Below the pieces are notes generated by a model. It made no database searches and was not told the DNA's origin. It worked only from the letters and a program-made list of their open reading frames with translations. DNA of 64,000 bases. It comes from Hyphomonadaceae bacterium UBA1933 (GTDB lineage Bacteria; Pseudomonadota; Alphaproteobacteria; Caulobacterales; Aquidulcibacteraceae). This document shows, in pieces, positions 1-7,977 of the stretch. Positions within the stretch are counted from its first letter, which is position 1. Each line of letters starts with the position of its first letter. The stretch is from the NCBI GenBank assembly GCA_002337085.1, contig DDFH01000006.1, forward strand, positions 1,083,098 through 1,147,097, given 5' to 3'. Both the position numbers and the translations under genes were made by a program.

Positions 1-188
1 AATAAATCAGATGGTTGGCAATCAAGATGATAACAAATTTTGCAAATGGTCGAAAAACGCACACCTTTTATCTTACCATTGCGCAATTGCGACATTTGGG
101 TTTCAGAAAGCCCGATTGTTTGCGCTAAATCCTTTGCCCGCACTTTGCGTTTGGCAAGCATGACATCAAGGGTAACATTGATTGGCAT
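1..188 (-). CDS. Xre/Cro-type HTH regulator, YozG-like (partial, 3' end outside window)
   Basis: Reading the minus strand from an ATG at 188 gives an open frame of 62 codons that runs off the left edge. It begins MPINVTLDVMLAKRK and continues through a helix-turn-helix region (KDLAQTIGLSETQMSQLRNG) to FSTICKICYHLDCQPSDL. This is the pattern of the short (about 70 residue) Xre-family regulators usually paired with DUF2975 membrane proteins. Its ATG overlaps the stop of the upstream DUF2975 gene (TAATG), so the two are probably translationally coupled. Only the last few residues should be missing. DNA targets cannot be inferred. Confidence 0.85.
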   Translation of the reverse strand, partial: MPINVTLDVMLAKRKVRAKDLAQTIGLSETQMSQLRNGKIKGVRFSTICKICYHLDCQPSDL

Positions 189-706
189 TAGACTATTTCA
201 TCCAATTCAGCTCTAAGTTTTTGACCAATCTTTGCAACAGCGAACAATAATACACCCACAATGCCTGCCAGAAGATTTTGATTATCAATTCCAATTCGAC
301 AGCAATGAAAAGTGCCGCGAAATAGGTCAATTAAAAATGGTTCTATGAATGCTGCGGTGATAAAACCAAAAAATAAATTTGAACCAACCACATTTAGTTG
401 GGTTATTACCGAATTGGTAAATTTTTCACCATCTGAAATTTTTTTAAACAATTTTGCACAATTGAAAATCGCGATTGCGAAAAATGCCTGTGAAATTAGC
501 GGAACCCAAAAGTTTGGATTTAGAACTGAAGATATTGTGTCATTGTAATTAAGAGTTAATTTGAAATGTCTGTCAATTAAACCAAACCCATATGCTCTTC
601 CCATTATGGCGCAGATAATGAAATATATTCCTGCAAAAATCGAAAAGTATTTTACAAATTTTGCAAATCTTCGGATGCCATGTTTTTTTATATATGAATC
701 TAACAT
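188..706 (-). CDS. DUF2975 family membrane protein
   Basis: Predicted 172-residue integral membrane protein with four hydrophobic segments, roughly at residues 15-35, 65-85, 105-130 and 145-165, the usual DUF2975 layout. It overlaps the downstream HTH regulator by one base, the standard context of this family, where the two are thought to form a small regulatory pair of unknown signal. The frame is open further upstream to 811, but that extension runs through a short tandem repeat (GCAATAT units near 784-806), so I chose the ATG at 706. The ribosome binding site is weak (AGGA about 15 nt upstream). Function is unknown. Confidence 0.75.
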   Translation of the reverse strand: MLDSYIKKHGIRRFAKFVKYFSIFAGIYFIICAIMGRAYGFGLIDRHFKLTLNYNDTISSVLNPNFWVPLISQAFFAIAIFNCAKLFKKISDGEKFTNSVITQLNVVGSNLFFGFITAAFIEPFLIDLFRGTFHCCRIGIDNQNLLAGIVGVLLFAVAKIGQKLRAELDEIV

Positions 707-856
707 TTTGACTTTAATTTTCCTACACAACAGCTTGTTTTTGTAAATTTGCTTTGTAGGCTTTATGGAATTTGCCCAAGTGCAATATGCAATATGCAAT
801 ATGCAAGCCAAAAGTAAAATAATTTAAGTTTTACTTAAAGTCAAATGGGTTTTAGT

Positions 857-2716
857 TTAACCTTCCAACGCTTCCAATTTTTCTAAAGCCTCTAAATATT
901 CCGCCTCTAACTTCTCAAGGCGTTTTTGGTGCCAAGCTTGCGTTTTGGTTAAATCCATTGCCGCCTTGTGGTCTTTATTATAGCTGCCGGGGTCGGCGAG
1001 CTGGTTTTCGATTTGCGCGATTTTGTCTTGCTCAATCGCAATATCTTTTTCACACGCAGCAATTTTGCGTTTTAGGGTTTGGATTTGGTTATTACCCGCT
1101 TTTGGCTTGCCCCATTTTTCTTTGCCGTCTTTTGCAGGTTTTGCATCCGGGCGATCGGCGGTTAAAACCATTTGGCGATAATCGGATAAGTCACCGTCAT
1201 ATTGGCTCGCACGGCCATTAAATACCAACCACAAACTATCGGCACAGGCTTCAGCCAAATAAACATCGTGGGTAATAAGCAATATTGCACCACTAAAATC
1301 ATTTAGGGCGTGGATTAATGCCTCACGGCTATCGATATCCAAGTGGGATGTCGGCTCATCGAGTATTAGGATGTGCGGGCGGGCATAGGCAGTAATGCCA
1401 AGAAGCAACCGCACTTTTTCACCACCCGAAAGTTTTTCAACCTTGGTTGCGATTTTATCCTGCCCAAAGCCAATATTGGCGGCAATGGCGCGGTGTTTGG
1501 ATTCGCCCGCTTCGGGTTCAAGGTCTTTGATATGTTGTAAAACCGTATCACCTTCGCGTAATTCATCCATTGAATCTTGGGAGAAGTAGCCGATTTTGAT
1601 TTTATTACTGGCGCGTCTTTCGCCATTTAATAGTTTCAAACGTTCACCAATAGATTTCACAAGCGTGGTTTTACCCTGACCATTTGGTCCGATAATTACG
1701 ATGCGATCTTCATTATCAAGCCTAAAGTTCACGTTTTTAAGAACCGGTTGCCCCTTGATATAACCCAAATCAGCATCTTCAAGCTGAATAAGCGGGGAGG
1801 CGAGTTCAGGGGCTTCGTAGAAATGGAATGGAATTGCGCGGTCTTCAATCGGCACTTGAATATCCTGCATCTTTTCCATCATTTTGATGCGGGCTTGGGC
1901 TTGGCGTGCCTTTGACGCTTTGGCACGGAAACGATCCACAAATGCCTGAAGGTGGGCTTTGGCGGCGTCTTGTTTTGCCTTTTGCCCAGTTAAATTCGCC
2001 ATGCGTTCGGCGCGGCGTTTCAAATAAATGTCATAGCCACCGGTCGAAATCTCAAGTTTTTGGTTTTCAAGCGCCAATACATGGGTGACAGAGCGGTTCA
2101 AAACCTCACGGTCGTGGGAAACCACCAAAACCGTGTGTGGATATTTCACCAAATAGCTTTCAAGCCATGCCGCCCCCTCGAGATCAAGATAGTTGGTCGG
2201 CTCATCGAGGATTAGTAAATCAGGTTGTGAAACCAAAACCCCCGCAAGTGCGGCGCGCATCCGCCAACCGCCCGAAAACTCACCGGCGGGTTTGTATAAA
2301 TCATCTTGCTTAAAGCCAAGACCAACCATGATTTCGGCGGCGCGTGCCTCGGCACTATATGCATCAATATCAAGTAGGCGGGAGTGGATATAGCCAATAC
2401 GGTCGGGGTCGGTGGCGGTTTCGGCCTCGGTCATTAATGCGTGGCGCTCTAAATCTTGTTCAAGAACCATTTCCATCATTGGGGTTTCATTGGCGGGGAC
2501 TTCTTGGGCAACAAAGCCCATGCGCGCGCCACGTTTTAATTTAATTGGTGAATTGGGTTTGCCAACTTCTTCACGGATTAGCTTTAAAAGCGTTGATTTG
2601 CCCGTGCCATTTTTGCCAATGACACCAACTTTCCAGCCGTCGGCAATAAATGCACTGGCATTATCAAATAGGATTCGTTTGCCAAAGGCGTGGGATAGTT
2701 CGGTGATTTCTAACAT
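857..2716 (-). CDS. ABC-F family ATPase
   Basis: A 619-residue soluble protein with two ATP-binding cassettes and no membrane segments, characteristic of ABC-F proteins, which act on the ribosome rather than in transport. First cassette: Walker A GKNGTGKST at 34-42, signature FSGGW at 147-151, Walker B LLILDEPTNYLD at 167-178. The linker of about 80 residues is rich in Arg, Lys and Gln. Second cassette: Walker A GPNGQGKTT, signature LSGGE, Walker B ILILDEPTSHLD. The last 90 or so residues form a charged coiled coil, as in the Uup/YheS/ABCF3 types. It appears to be a single gene; the acyltransferase upstream on the same strand is 62 nt away. The exact subfamily is not settled. Confidence 0.92.
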   Translation of the reverse strand: MLEITELSHAFGKRILFDNASAFIADGWKVGVIGKNGTGKSTLLKLIREEVGKPNSPIKLKRGARMGFVAQEVPANETPMMEMVLEQDLERHALMTEAETATDPDRIGYIHSRLLDIDAYSAEARAAEIMVGLGFKQDDLYKPAGEFSGGWRMRAALAGVLVSQPDLLILDEPTNYLDLEGAAWLESYLVKYPHTVLVVSHDREVLNRSVTHVLALENQKLEISTGGYDIYLKRRAERMANLTGQKAKQDAAKAHLQAFVDRFRAKASKARQAQARIKMMEKMQDIQVPIEDRAIPFHFYEAPELASPLIQLEDADLGYIKGQPVLKNVNFRLDNEDRIVIIGPNGQGKTTLVKSIGERLKLLNGERRASNKIKIGYFSQDSMDELREGDTVLQHIKDLEPEAGESKHRAIAANIGFGQDKIATKVEKLSGGEKVRLLLGITAYARPHILILDEPTSHLDIDSREALIHALNDFSGAILLITHDVYLAEACADSLWLVFNGRASQYDGDLSDYRQMVLTADRPDAKPAKDGKEKWGKPKAGNNQIQTLKRKIAACEKDIAIEQDKIAQIENQLADPGSYNKDHKAAMDLTKTQAWHQKRLEKLEAEYLEALEKLEALEG

Positions 2717-2778
2717 GGCGCGCTTTTAGCGGATTTTAGAAACCTAAGTAAACCATCCCACAAGCAAAAAAGCACTAA

Positions 2779-3846
2779 TTAGGTTTTTTTGGGTTTTAAC
2801 TTGGCATTTAGCCATTTGCGAACCGGTGCATCATAATATTTATTGGCAATATATGACAAAATAATCATGAAAATTTGCAAACCGATTTGCGCCCATGGTG
2901 CAATGGCGTGTGGAACAATATGCATGACCTTAAGCTGATGCATAAAGAGGGCGATAATCGCATATTGCAAAACATAAATCGTATAAGAAAGGTTGGATAA
3001 AAACTCCGAAACTTTGCCTAAATAGCCACCAAAATCAATTTTTGTTGCCGCAATTACCAATATTGGGAAAACCACAATGGTCAAAATCAATGAAATTAGG
3101 GCATTGGTGTCATGGTCTATATCTTGAATGCACAAACAAATCGCCAAAATCAGGCTTAGGGCAAAACCAATTAAGGGCTTGTTATATTGCTTTTCAAAAA
3201 AGCCATTCCGCATGACCCGATAAAGCAACATCCCCAAAGTGAATGAAAAACCAAAGCGGCAGAAACCAAATTGCCAATTAAAATTGGCATATCCCAAATC
3301 AAGACCACCGTCAGAATTCATATGATATGCCGCCCATATAAGCACAATCGCACTAAGGATGCTTATGACCGCCAAAGCTATATTGTTCAAATATTTATAA
3401 ACAAACGAAAGAATGATTACGCCCGCAATATCAACGAATAAATACCATGCCAAACCGTTGATTTGAAACCAAAACATCGGCGCGGTAAGGTTTGGACCCA
3501 TTGTCAAACTTATAAGCCACGCCTGCCAGAATGGTTGATAAGTTATGCCAAACGAGGTGTAAGCACCCGTGAAAAAGCACAAACCCGCCAACAATACCGA
3601 CAAAAAGTAAAGCGGATAAAGGCGAATAAAGCGGTTTATAATTGCGCCCTTGGCATCCATTTTCCCACTTACAAGTTTATCGCCAGCAGAAGGTACAAAA
3701 ACAAAGCCACTTATAAGGAAAAACAAATCAACCGCCAAATAAGAAACATAGGGGTCAAAGCCCGCAAGCGGCACAGAATGGCGCATAAGAATGATTAAAG
3801 CCGCAATTCCACGAAACAAATCCAAAGTAATAAAGCGCTTCATCAT
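2779..3846 (-). CDS. Acyltransferase 3 family membrane protein
   Basis: A 355-residue polytopic membrane protein with about ten hydrophobic segments. The N-terminus DLFRGIAALIILMRHS carries the conserved Arg and His of the acyltransferase-3 (OafA/NodX-like) family, followed by VDLFFLISGFVF, also typical. Such enzymes move acetyl or other acyl groups across the inner membrane to surface sugars or lipids. No sugar-biosynthesis genes are adjacent, so the acceptor is unknown. Two Met codons lie at the start (MMKRF); the second, at 3843, is an equally plausible start. The C-terminus is Lys/Pro-rich and cytoplasmic. Confidence 0.9.
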   Translation of the reverse strand: MMKRFITLDLFRGIAALIILMRHSVPLAGFDPYVSYLAVDLFFLISGFVFVPSAGDKLVSGKMDAKGAIINRFIRLYPLYFLSVLLAGLCFFTGAYTSFGITYQPFWQAWLISLTMGPNLTAPMFWFQINGLAWYLFVDIAGVIILSFVYKYLNNIALAVISILSAIVLIWAAYHMNSDGGLDLGYANFNWQFGFCRFGFSFTLGMLLYRVMRNGFFEKQYNKPLIGFALSLILAICLCIQDIDHDTNALISLILTIVVFPILVIAATKIDFGGYLGKVSEFLSNLSYTIYVLQYAIIALFMHQLKVMHIVPHAIAPWAQIGLQIFMIILSYIANKYYDAPVRKWLNAKLKPKKT

Positions 3847-4034
3847 TCCCCCTTAATGCCTGCGGAAATATTATTAACATCTCAATTGCGCCCGTAAAAC
3901 CGCAAAGCGCATGAAGTATGGCAATAAATACACTAAATTACAGTTGGTTTTGGGTGGTGGTGGCTTGTGAATTTCATTTCCAAACCTATATTTTCATTGT
4001 TCCTAATCACTCTAATAATCCCAAAGGAAGTTTT

Positions 4035-5126
4035 ATGCCTATCAGCACACTTTTCAAACCGTTTGAGCTTAAATCAATCAAATCAAGAAATCGTATCGCC
4101 ATGGCCCCAATGACACGCACCATGTCGCCAAATGGCATCCCTGGTGATGATGTTGCCGCCTATTACGAACGCCGTGCCAAGGGCGAGGTTGGCCTTATCA
4201 TTACCGAAGGCACAGTTATTGATCGCCCAGGTTCAAAAAATTACCCTAATATTCCGAATTTTTACGGCGAGGCTTTGGATGGTTGGAAAAATGTTGTTTC
4301 CAAAGTTCACGCTGCGGGCGGGCAAATTGTTCCGCAAATTTGGCACGTTGGCAATGTTGGCATGGCAAATGGTTGGGAACCCGCAAAAATTGATAGCCCA
4401 TCAGGCTATATCATGCCCGACAAACAAAATACCGAACCCATGACCGAAGAAGACATTGCCGACACCATCGCAAAATTTGCCCAATCTGCCAAAGCCGCCA
4501 AAGACATTGGTTTTGACGGTATCGAATTGCACGGCGCACATGGCTATTTGATTGATCAATTCTTCTGGAAAGAATTGAATAAACGCGCCGACAAATGGGG
4601 TGGCGCAACCATTAAAGAACGCAATGCCTTTGCCGAAGAAGTAATCAAGGCATGTCGTGCGGCGGTGGGTGATGATTTTGCCATCATCATTCGCATCAGC
4701 CAATGGAAACAACAAGATTATGATGCGCGCATTGCGACAACCCCCGATGAAATGACCGAATGGCTTGGCGGTTTGGTCGATGCAGGTGCGGATATTTTGC
4801 ATTGTTCGCAACGTCGTTTTTGGCTTCCAGAATTTGAAGGCTCTGATTTAAACTTTGCTGGATGGGCGAAAAAACTTGTTGGTGTACCAACAATTTCGGT
4901 TGGCTCGGTTGGGCTTGATGGTGAATTTTTGGGTGCATTCCGTGGCCAAGGTTCAGAGGTTGCACCGATTGACGGCCTAACTAAACGCATGGAAAATGAT
5001 GAATTCGACATGATTGCCGTTGGCCGCGCCATCCTAAGCGATCCTGAATGGGTATTAAAAATTAAAGAAGGCCGCACAAACGAACTTCACCCCTTCGACC
5101 GCAGAGATTTGGCGGTATTGAAATAG
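4035..5126 (+). CDS. NADH:flavin oxidoreductase, Old Yellow Enzyme family
   Basis: A 363-residue FMN-dependent ene-reductase-type protein. Visible family signatures are the N-terminal strand FELKSIKSRNRIAMAPMTR and the active-site segment HGAHGYLIDQFFW, in which a His/His pair binds the substrate carbonyl as in NemA-type members. The C-terminal IAVGRAILSDPEWV is the usual FMN phosphate-binding end of the barrel. Substrates would be alpha,beta-unsaturated carbonyls or nitro compounds. I chose the ATG at 4035 because AAGGAAG lies 5 nt upstream; the frame is open 39 codons further but that part is atypical. It is monocistronic, with a possible terminator at 5375-5402. Confidence 0.92.
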   Translation: MPISTLFKPFELKSIKSRNRIAMAPMTRTMSPNGIPGDDVAAYYERRAKGEVGLIITEGTVIDRPGSKNYPNIPNFYGEALDGWKNVVSKVHAAGGQIVPQIWHVGNVGMANGWEPAKIDSPSGYIMPDKQNTEPMTEEDIADTIAKFAQSAKAAKDIGFDGIELHGAHGYLIDQFFWKELNKRADKWGGATIKERNAFAEEVIKACRAAVGDDFAIIIRISQWKQQDYDARIATTPDEMTEWLGGLVDAGADILHCSQRRFWLPEFEGSDLNFAGWAKKLVGVPTISVGSVGLDGEFLGAFRGQGSEVAPIDGLTKRMENDEFDMIAVGRAILSDPEWVLKIKEGRTNELHPFDRRDLAVLK

Positions 5127-5147
5127 GGGGTTCGCTACTTCCGTTAA

Positions 5148-5252
5148 CTCCTTCCCTTTAGGGAAGGCGGTGCGCCAGTGATGAGCCCCGAAAAGTGTGT
5201 AGCGGTTTTCGGATAAGGCGAAGAACAAAATAAACGCACCGGAAGGGGGGCG
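5148..5252. repeat. REP-like intergenic palindrome, variant form
   Basis: An imperfect palindrome with a CTTCCC-TTTA-GGGAAGG hairpin, followed by GGTGCGCC and, about 60 nt on, GCGCACCGGAAGGGG. It has the general layout of the two palindromes around the DUF559 gene (5517-5576 and 5989-6045) but a different stem sequence. It lies just downstream of the Old Yellow Enzyme gene. Confidence 0.6.
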
Positions 5253-5260
5253 GTAATTAA

Positions 5261-5323
5261 AATTACGAATTACGAATTGCGAATTACGAATTACGAATTA
5301 CGAATTACGAATTACGGATTACG
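5261..5323. repeat. Tandem heptamer array (AATTACG)n
   Basis: Nine consecutive 7-bp units, AATTACG with single-base variants (AATTGCG, GATTACG). A short open frame through it (ITNYELRITNYG) is only a translation of the repeat and is not called as a gene. A similar array of another heptamer is at 44031-44079, and a decayed remnant (CACGAATTACGGG) is at 57508-57520. All three lie next to other dispersed repeats. Confidence 0.9.
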
Positions 5324-5374
5324 GCTTTTGTCGTGCAACTTACCCGGTTTGCCCTGCCACTTACCAGATTTGTC

Positions 5375-5402
5375 ATGCCGCACTTGTTGCGGCATCTTTT
5401 TA
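5375..5402 (+). terminator. Hairpin followed by T-rich tract
   Basis: A perfect 8-bp stem, ATGCCGCA and TGCGGCAT with a 5-nt loop, followed by CTTTTTA. It could terminate the Old Yellow Enzyme transcript, but it is about 250 nt beyond the stop codon, so the assignment is tentative. Confidence 0.45.
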
Positions 5403-5516
5403 CATAAAACTATACAATTGATTGAAATTATTGCCTTTGCAACCGTTTTAATGTTGTGATAGCAATTGAAATTATGGGGTATTGGAATGGTTTAATTTAT
5501 ATCAGTCCCTGTTTTT

Positions 5517-5576
5517 GTCCTCCCCTGCGACCAACGGGAGCGGGGGAGGTGGATTGCGTAGCAAGACGGAGGGGGC
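5517..5576 (+). repeat. REP-like palindrome, left end of the DUF559 cassette
   Basis: Starts GTCCTCCCCTG, pairs CTCCCC with GGGGGAG across a short loop, then GGTGGATTGCGTAGCAAG and CGGAGGGGGC. The solitary copy at 57447-57499 matches it closely, including the segment GGGGGAGGTGGATTGCG. Confidence 0.8.
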
Positions 5577-5584
5577 AAAACATT

Positions 5585-5953
5585 TCAAAGCCCCTTAAAG
5601 GTCTTTAATTCCCAAACCCTTTTCCCAAGAAACTCTAATATTCCGACAAGATTATTATAAATATCAAGATTTTTTATTCTTATAATCTCAAAACCTTTGG
5701 CTTTAAGATAGTTTTCGCGTGATAAGTCACTTTTCAATTCATCTTCGCTTATATGTGTTGCGCCATCAATTTCAATTATCAAACCTATTTCAATGGCGGC
5801 AAAGTCAACGATAAATGGCGGTATTGGATGTTGGCGGCGAAACTTCACGCCTTCAATATTTGCGCCTTTAATGTGTTTCCAGATTATCGCCTCTGCTTTA
5901 GTAAGGTTTTGGCGATTTTCTTTTGCAAATTCTTGTGTTTTGGGGTTGCGCAT
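5585..5953 (-). CDS. DUF559 domain protein, Vsr/REase-fold nuclease
   Basis: A 122-residue protein that fits DUF559, a branch of the PD-(D/E)XK superfamily related to very-short-patch endonucleases. Seen: the opening NRQNLTKAEAIIWKHIK, then GVKFRRQHPIPPFIVDF (conserved Arg-Arg and the catalytic-region Asp), then IGLIIEIDGATH (the E-x-D/G core), and FEIIRIKN near the end. The gene fills the space between two inverted REP-like palindromes, 8 nt from one and 35 nt from the other. Biological role is unknown; DUF559 genes are often found singly. Nuclease activity follows from the fold and has not been shown here. Confidence 0.85.
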   Translation of the reverse strand: MRNPKTQEFAKENRQNLTKAEAIIWKHIKGANIEGVKFRRQHPIPPFIVDFAAIEIGLIIEIDGATHISEDELKSDLSRENYLKAKGFEIIRIKNLDIYNNLVGILEFLGKRVWELKTFKGL

Positions 5954-5988
5954 AATCTTTAGATTATTAGGCTTTGATATGGCGTCAA

Positions 5989-6045
5989 GCCCCCTCCGCC
6001 GCCTTTGGCGGCACCTCCCCCGTGAGCAAGCTCACAGGGGAGGAC
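5989..6045 (-). repeat. REP-like palindrome, right end of the DUF559 cassette
   Basis: Read on the minus strand it begins GTCCTCCCCTG, contains GGGGGAGGTG and ends CGGAGGGGGC. The two variable loops are themselves small palindromes (TGAGCTTGCTCA and CCGCCAAAGGCGG) and differ from those of the left end. Constant skeleton with free loops is what a structure-recognising enzyme would tolerate. Confidence 0.8.
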
Positions 6046-6142
6046 AAAAGATGCGCTAACTGGCAAGGGGGAAGAAAATCTCGCTATCACCCCCAAAGAT
6101 TTTTCACTTATAATTTCAAAATCTTATGCCTGATGCCTCCAC

Positions 6143-6482
6143 ACCAAATGTCAGGAAATGTCAGGGTTTTGTGTGGGGGTATTTTTTGCTTTTGAAGTTG
6201 TTCAAATTTTGGAATGTCAACAAATGTCAACGTTTTGCGGGAATGCGCGGAATAAGTGCCAAAAATCGGCATAAGTAATTGATTAACAAGCATTTTATTA
6301 AAAATATGTGCGGTTACAAATGGTTAAAAAGGTGGTGAAATGGTTACATTTTGTGGATTAATACTTGATTTTGGTTATAGGTTTGTCATCCCGGAATTTT
6401 GTGAAACAAAATGTCCGGGAACTGGTAGTAAATGCACGAGATACCGGACATTTTTCTTTTAGAAAAATTCCGGCATGACATG
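6143..6482 (-). repeat. Modular dispersed element, copy A
   Basis: On the minus strand the blocks come in this order: a hairpin with CCGGAATTTT and AAAATGTCCGG arms (6437-6482), a second inverted hairpin of the same type (6384-6420), CACAAAATGTAACCATT (6341-6356), TTAATCAATTACTTATGCC (6267-6285), a TTGACATTTGTTGACATT pair (6213-6230) and a CTGACATTTCCTGACAT pair (6148-6164). Copies B (44084-44376) and C (57524-57790) have the same order but a single hairpin. It contains no open frame of note. Confidence 0.85.
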
Positions 6483-6552
6483 AATTTGAGTATTATAGGG
6501 GGCATATATTTATCCCCAGCATAATTTATTGCCGCAATTGCACGCTGCAAAT

Positions 6553-6567
6553 GTTCATGATATGTTC
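6553..6567. promoter_or_regulatory. LexA (SOS) box, GTTC-N7-GTTC
   Basis: GTTC at 6553-6556 and GTTC at 6564-6567 with exactly seven bases between, the direct-repeat SOS box known in Alphaproteobacteria. It ends 8 nt before the start codon of the Y-family polymerase, so LexA binding would cover the promoter or start region. Confidence 0.8.
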
Positions 6568-6575
6568 TGGCTATT

Positions 6576-7916
6576 ATGAGCTATGCCAATAAATTTATGC
6601 ACGGCGATAGTGCCGATAAAACGAGCCTTATTAACCAAATTCTTGCCGATAAACGTTGGGAAGATGGCGGTGGGCTTTTGTGGCTTTATGCCGATATGAA
6701 TTCGTTTTTTGCCTCCTGTGAGCAGCAGGATAATAAAGCGTATCGTTATCGCCCGTTAATCGTTGTGCCGACCATGACAAATTATACGGGGGCAATTGCC
6801 GCCTCACGCGAAGCGAAATTATACGGCATCAAAACCGGAACTTCGGTGATTGAGGCCAAGCAAAAATACCCCGATGTGATAATCGTCGAGGCACGACCAA
6901 ATCGTTATGTCGAACTGCACCACCAAATTATTGCGGCGGTTGATAAGGTCATCCCGATTGACAGTATTTGTTCGGTTGATGAATTTGCCTGTCTTCTAAT
7001 GGGCCCACAAAGGTTTGAGGAAAATGCACGGCAAATCGGCATGAATTTACAACGAATTATCCTTACCGAGGTGGGGGAATATTTAACCGCATCGGTTGGG
7101 ATTGCGCCGTCAAAACTTTTGGCCAAAACGGCGGCCGATATCATAAAGCCATTGGGGCTTACGGTTTTGCGTGCCGATGAATTGCCAGGGCGGTTGCTTG
7201 ATCTTGAAATTGAGGATTTTGCAGGGGTTGGCAAGGCAATGGGAATGCGCCTTCGCTTTGCGGGTATTCAAAATGTTAAACAATTATGGGATTTAAGCCC
7301 AAGGAGGATGCGCACATTATGGGGTGGAATAATGGGGGAGAATTTTTGGTATGCCCTGCATGGTAAAGACCCGCCTGAGCTTGTGACCACGCGCTCATCC
7401 ATAAGTCATTCGCATATTTTGGCGCCCGAACTTCGACCGCCAGAGGCCGCACATGGTGTGGCGCGCCGACTTGTTGCCAAATGCGGGTCGCGGCTCAGGC
7501 GGATGGAATATAAAACCCCGCGTCTTATGCTTTCGGTGCGCACCGATGACAGGCAAAATGCGGGTGCGGAGGCACATTTCCCCGCCACTTCGGACAGTTT
7601 TAAATTAATGCGCACCACCGATGAATTATGGCAAAAATCCATTTCCCGCCTGCGCGGTAAACGCATAAGAATTAAAAAAGTTTCGGTGGTTTGTATGGCA
7701 TTGATAAAAGAAAATAGTGAGGAGGATTTATTCGGGTGGTCAATTAATCAGCTTGATGACGAGGTGCAAATCGGTCTTTTGAAATCGCTTGATAAATTAA
7801 ACCAACGTTATGGCAAGGATACAATAACCATTGGCCCCAAAACCAAAATTCATAATTTTGTTGGCGCAAAAATCGCCTTTAACCGCGTTCCCGAAAAAAA
7901 TGAATTTAGGGAGTAG
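6576..7916 (+). CDS. Y-family DNA polymerase, DinB/Pol IV-like
   Basis: A 446-residue translesion polymerase. The catalytic palm is clear: LYADMNSFFASCEQ (first metal-binding Asp), YTGAIAASREAKLYGIK (fingers), and SVDEF (the Asp-Glu pair). A thumb with helix-hairpin-helix (EDFAGVGKAMGMRLRFAGI) and a little-finger domain follow. It is longer than typical Pol IV (about 350 residues) and has an atypical N-terminal extension of about 35 residues. A GTTC-N7-GTTC LexA box directly upstream indicates SOS control. No Shine-Dalgarno sequence is visible before the ATG at 6576; an ATG at 6597 is an alternative. A bidirectional terminator separates it from ctrA. Confidence 0.9.
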   Translation: MSYANKFMHGDSADKTSLINQILADKRWEDGGGLLWLYADMNSFFASCEQQDNKAYRYRPLIVVPTMTNYTGAIAASREAKLYGIKTGTSVIEAKQKYPDVIIVEARPNRYVELHHQIIAAVDKVIPIDSICSVDEFACLLMGPQRFEENARQIGMNLQRIILTEVGEYLTASVGIAPSKLLAKTAADIIKPLGLTVLRADELPGRLLDLEIEDFAGVGKAMGMRLRFAGIQNVKQLWDLSPRRMRTLWGGIMGENFWYALHGKDPPELVTTRSSISHSHILAPELRPPEAAHGVARRLVAKCGSRLRRMEYKTPRLMLSVRTDDRQNAGAEAHFPATSDSFKLMRTTDELWQKSISRLRGKRIRIKKVSVVCMALIKENSEEDLFGWSINQLDDEVQIGLLKSLDKLNQRYGKDTITIGPKTKIHNFVGAKIAFNRVPEKNEFRE

Positions 7917-7920
7917 GCAA

Positions 7921-7955
7921 TAAAAAAGCGGTGAGGGGGTTCACCGCTTGTTTTA
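7921..7955. terminator. Bidirectional intrinsic terminator between dinB-like gene and ctrA
   Basis: Stem GCGGTGA (7928-7934) with TCACCGC (7941-7947), preceded by a run of A and followed by TTGTTTT. It suits both convergent genes. Confidence 0.8.
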
Positions 7956-7977
7956 TGATAAATTTTAAAAGGTGTGA

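Larger units (their letters stand above)
5517..6045. mobile_element. Candidate mobile cassette: DUF559 gene between inverted REP-like ends
   Basis: The left end (5517-5576, 60 nt) and the reverse complement of the right end (5989-6045, 57 nt) share the same skeleton: GTCCTCCCCTG, variable loop, GGGGGAGGTG, variable loop, CGGAGGGGGC. The two ends therefore face each other in inverted orientation around one gene, a DUF559 nuclease. A solitary copy of the same palindrome is at 57447-57499. Flanking target duplications were not evident. The interpretation as a mobile unit is inference, by analogy with REP-associated transposase cassettes. Confidence 0.55.

Noticed and set aside
188..811. Longer form of the DUF2975 protein
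   Set aside because: The upstream extension translates a short tandem repeat; the family starts near the internal Met at 706.
5261..5323. CRISPR-like array
   Set aside because: The units are 7 bp with no spacers and no cas genes are in the window.
5277..5459. Short plus-strand open frame through the heptamer array
   Set aside because: Its N-terminal half is only a translation of the AATTACG repeat and it has no ribosome binding site or family resemblance.
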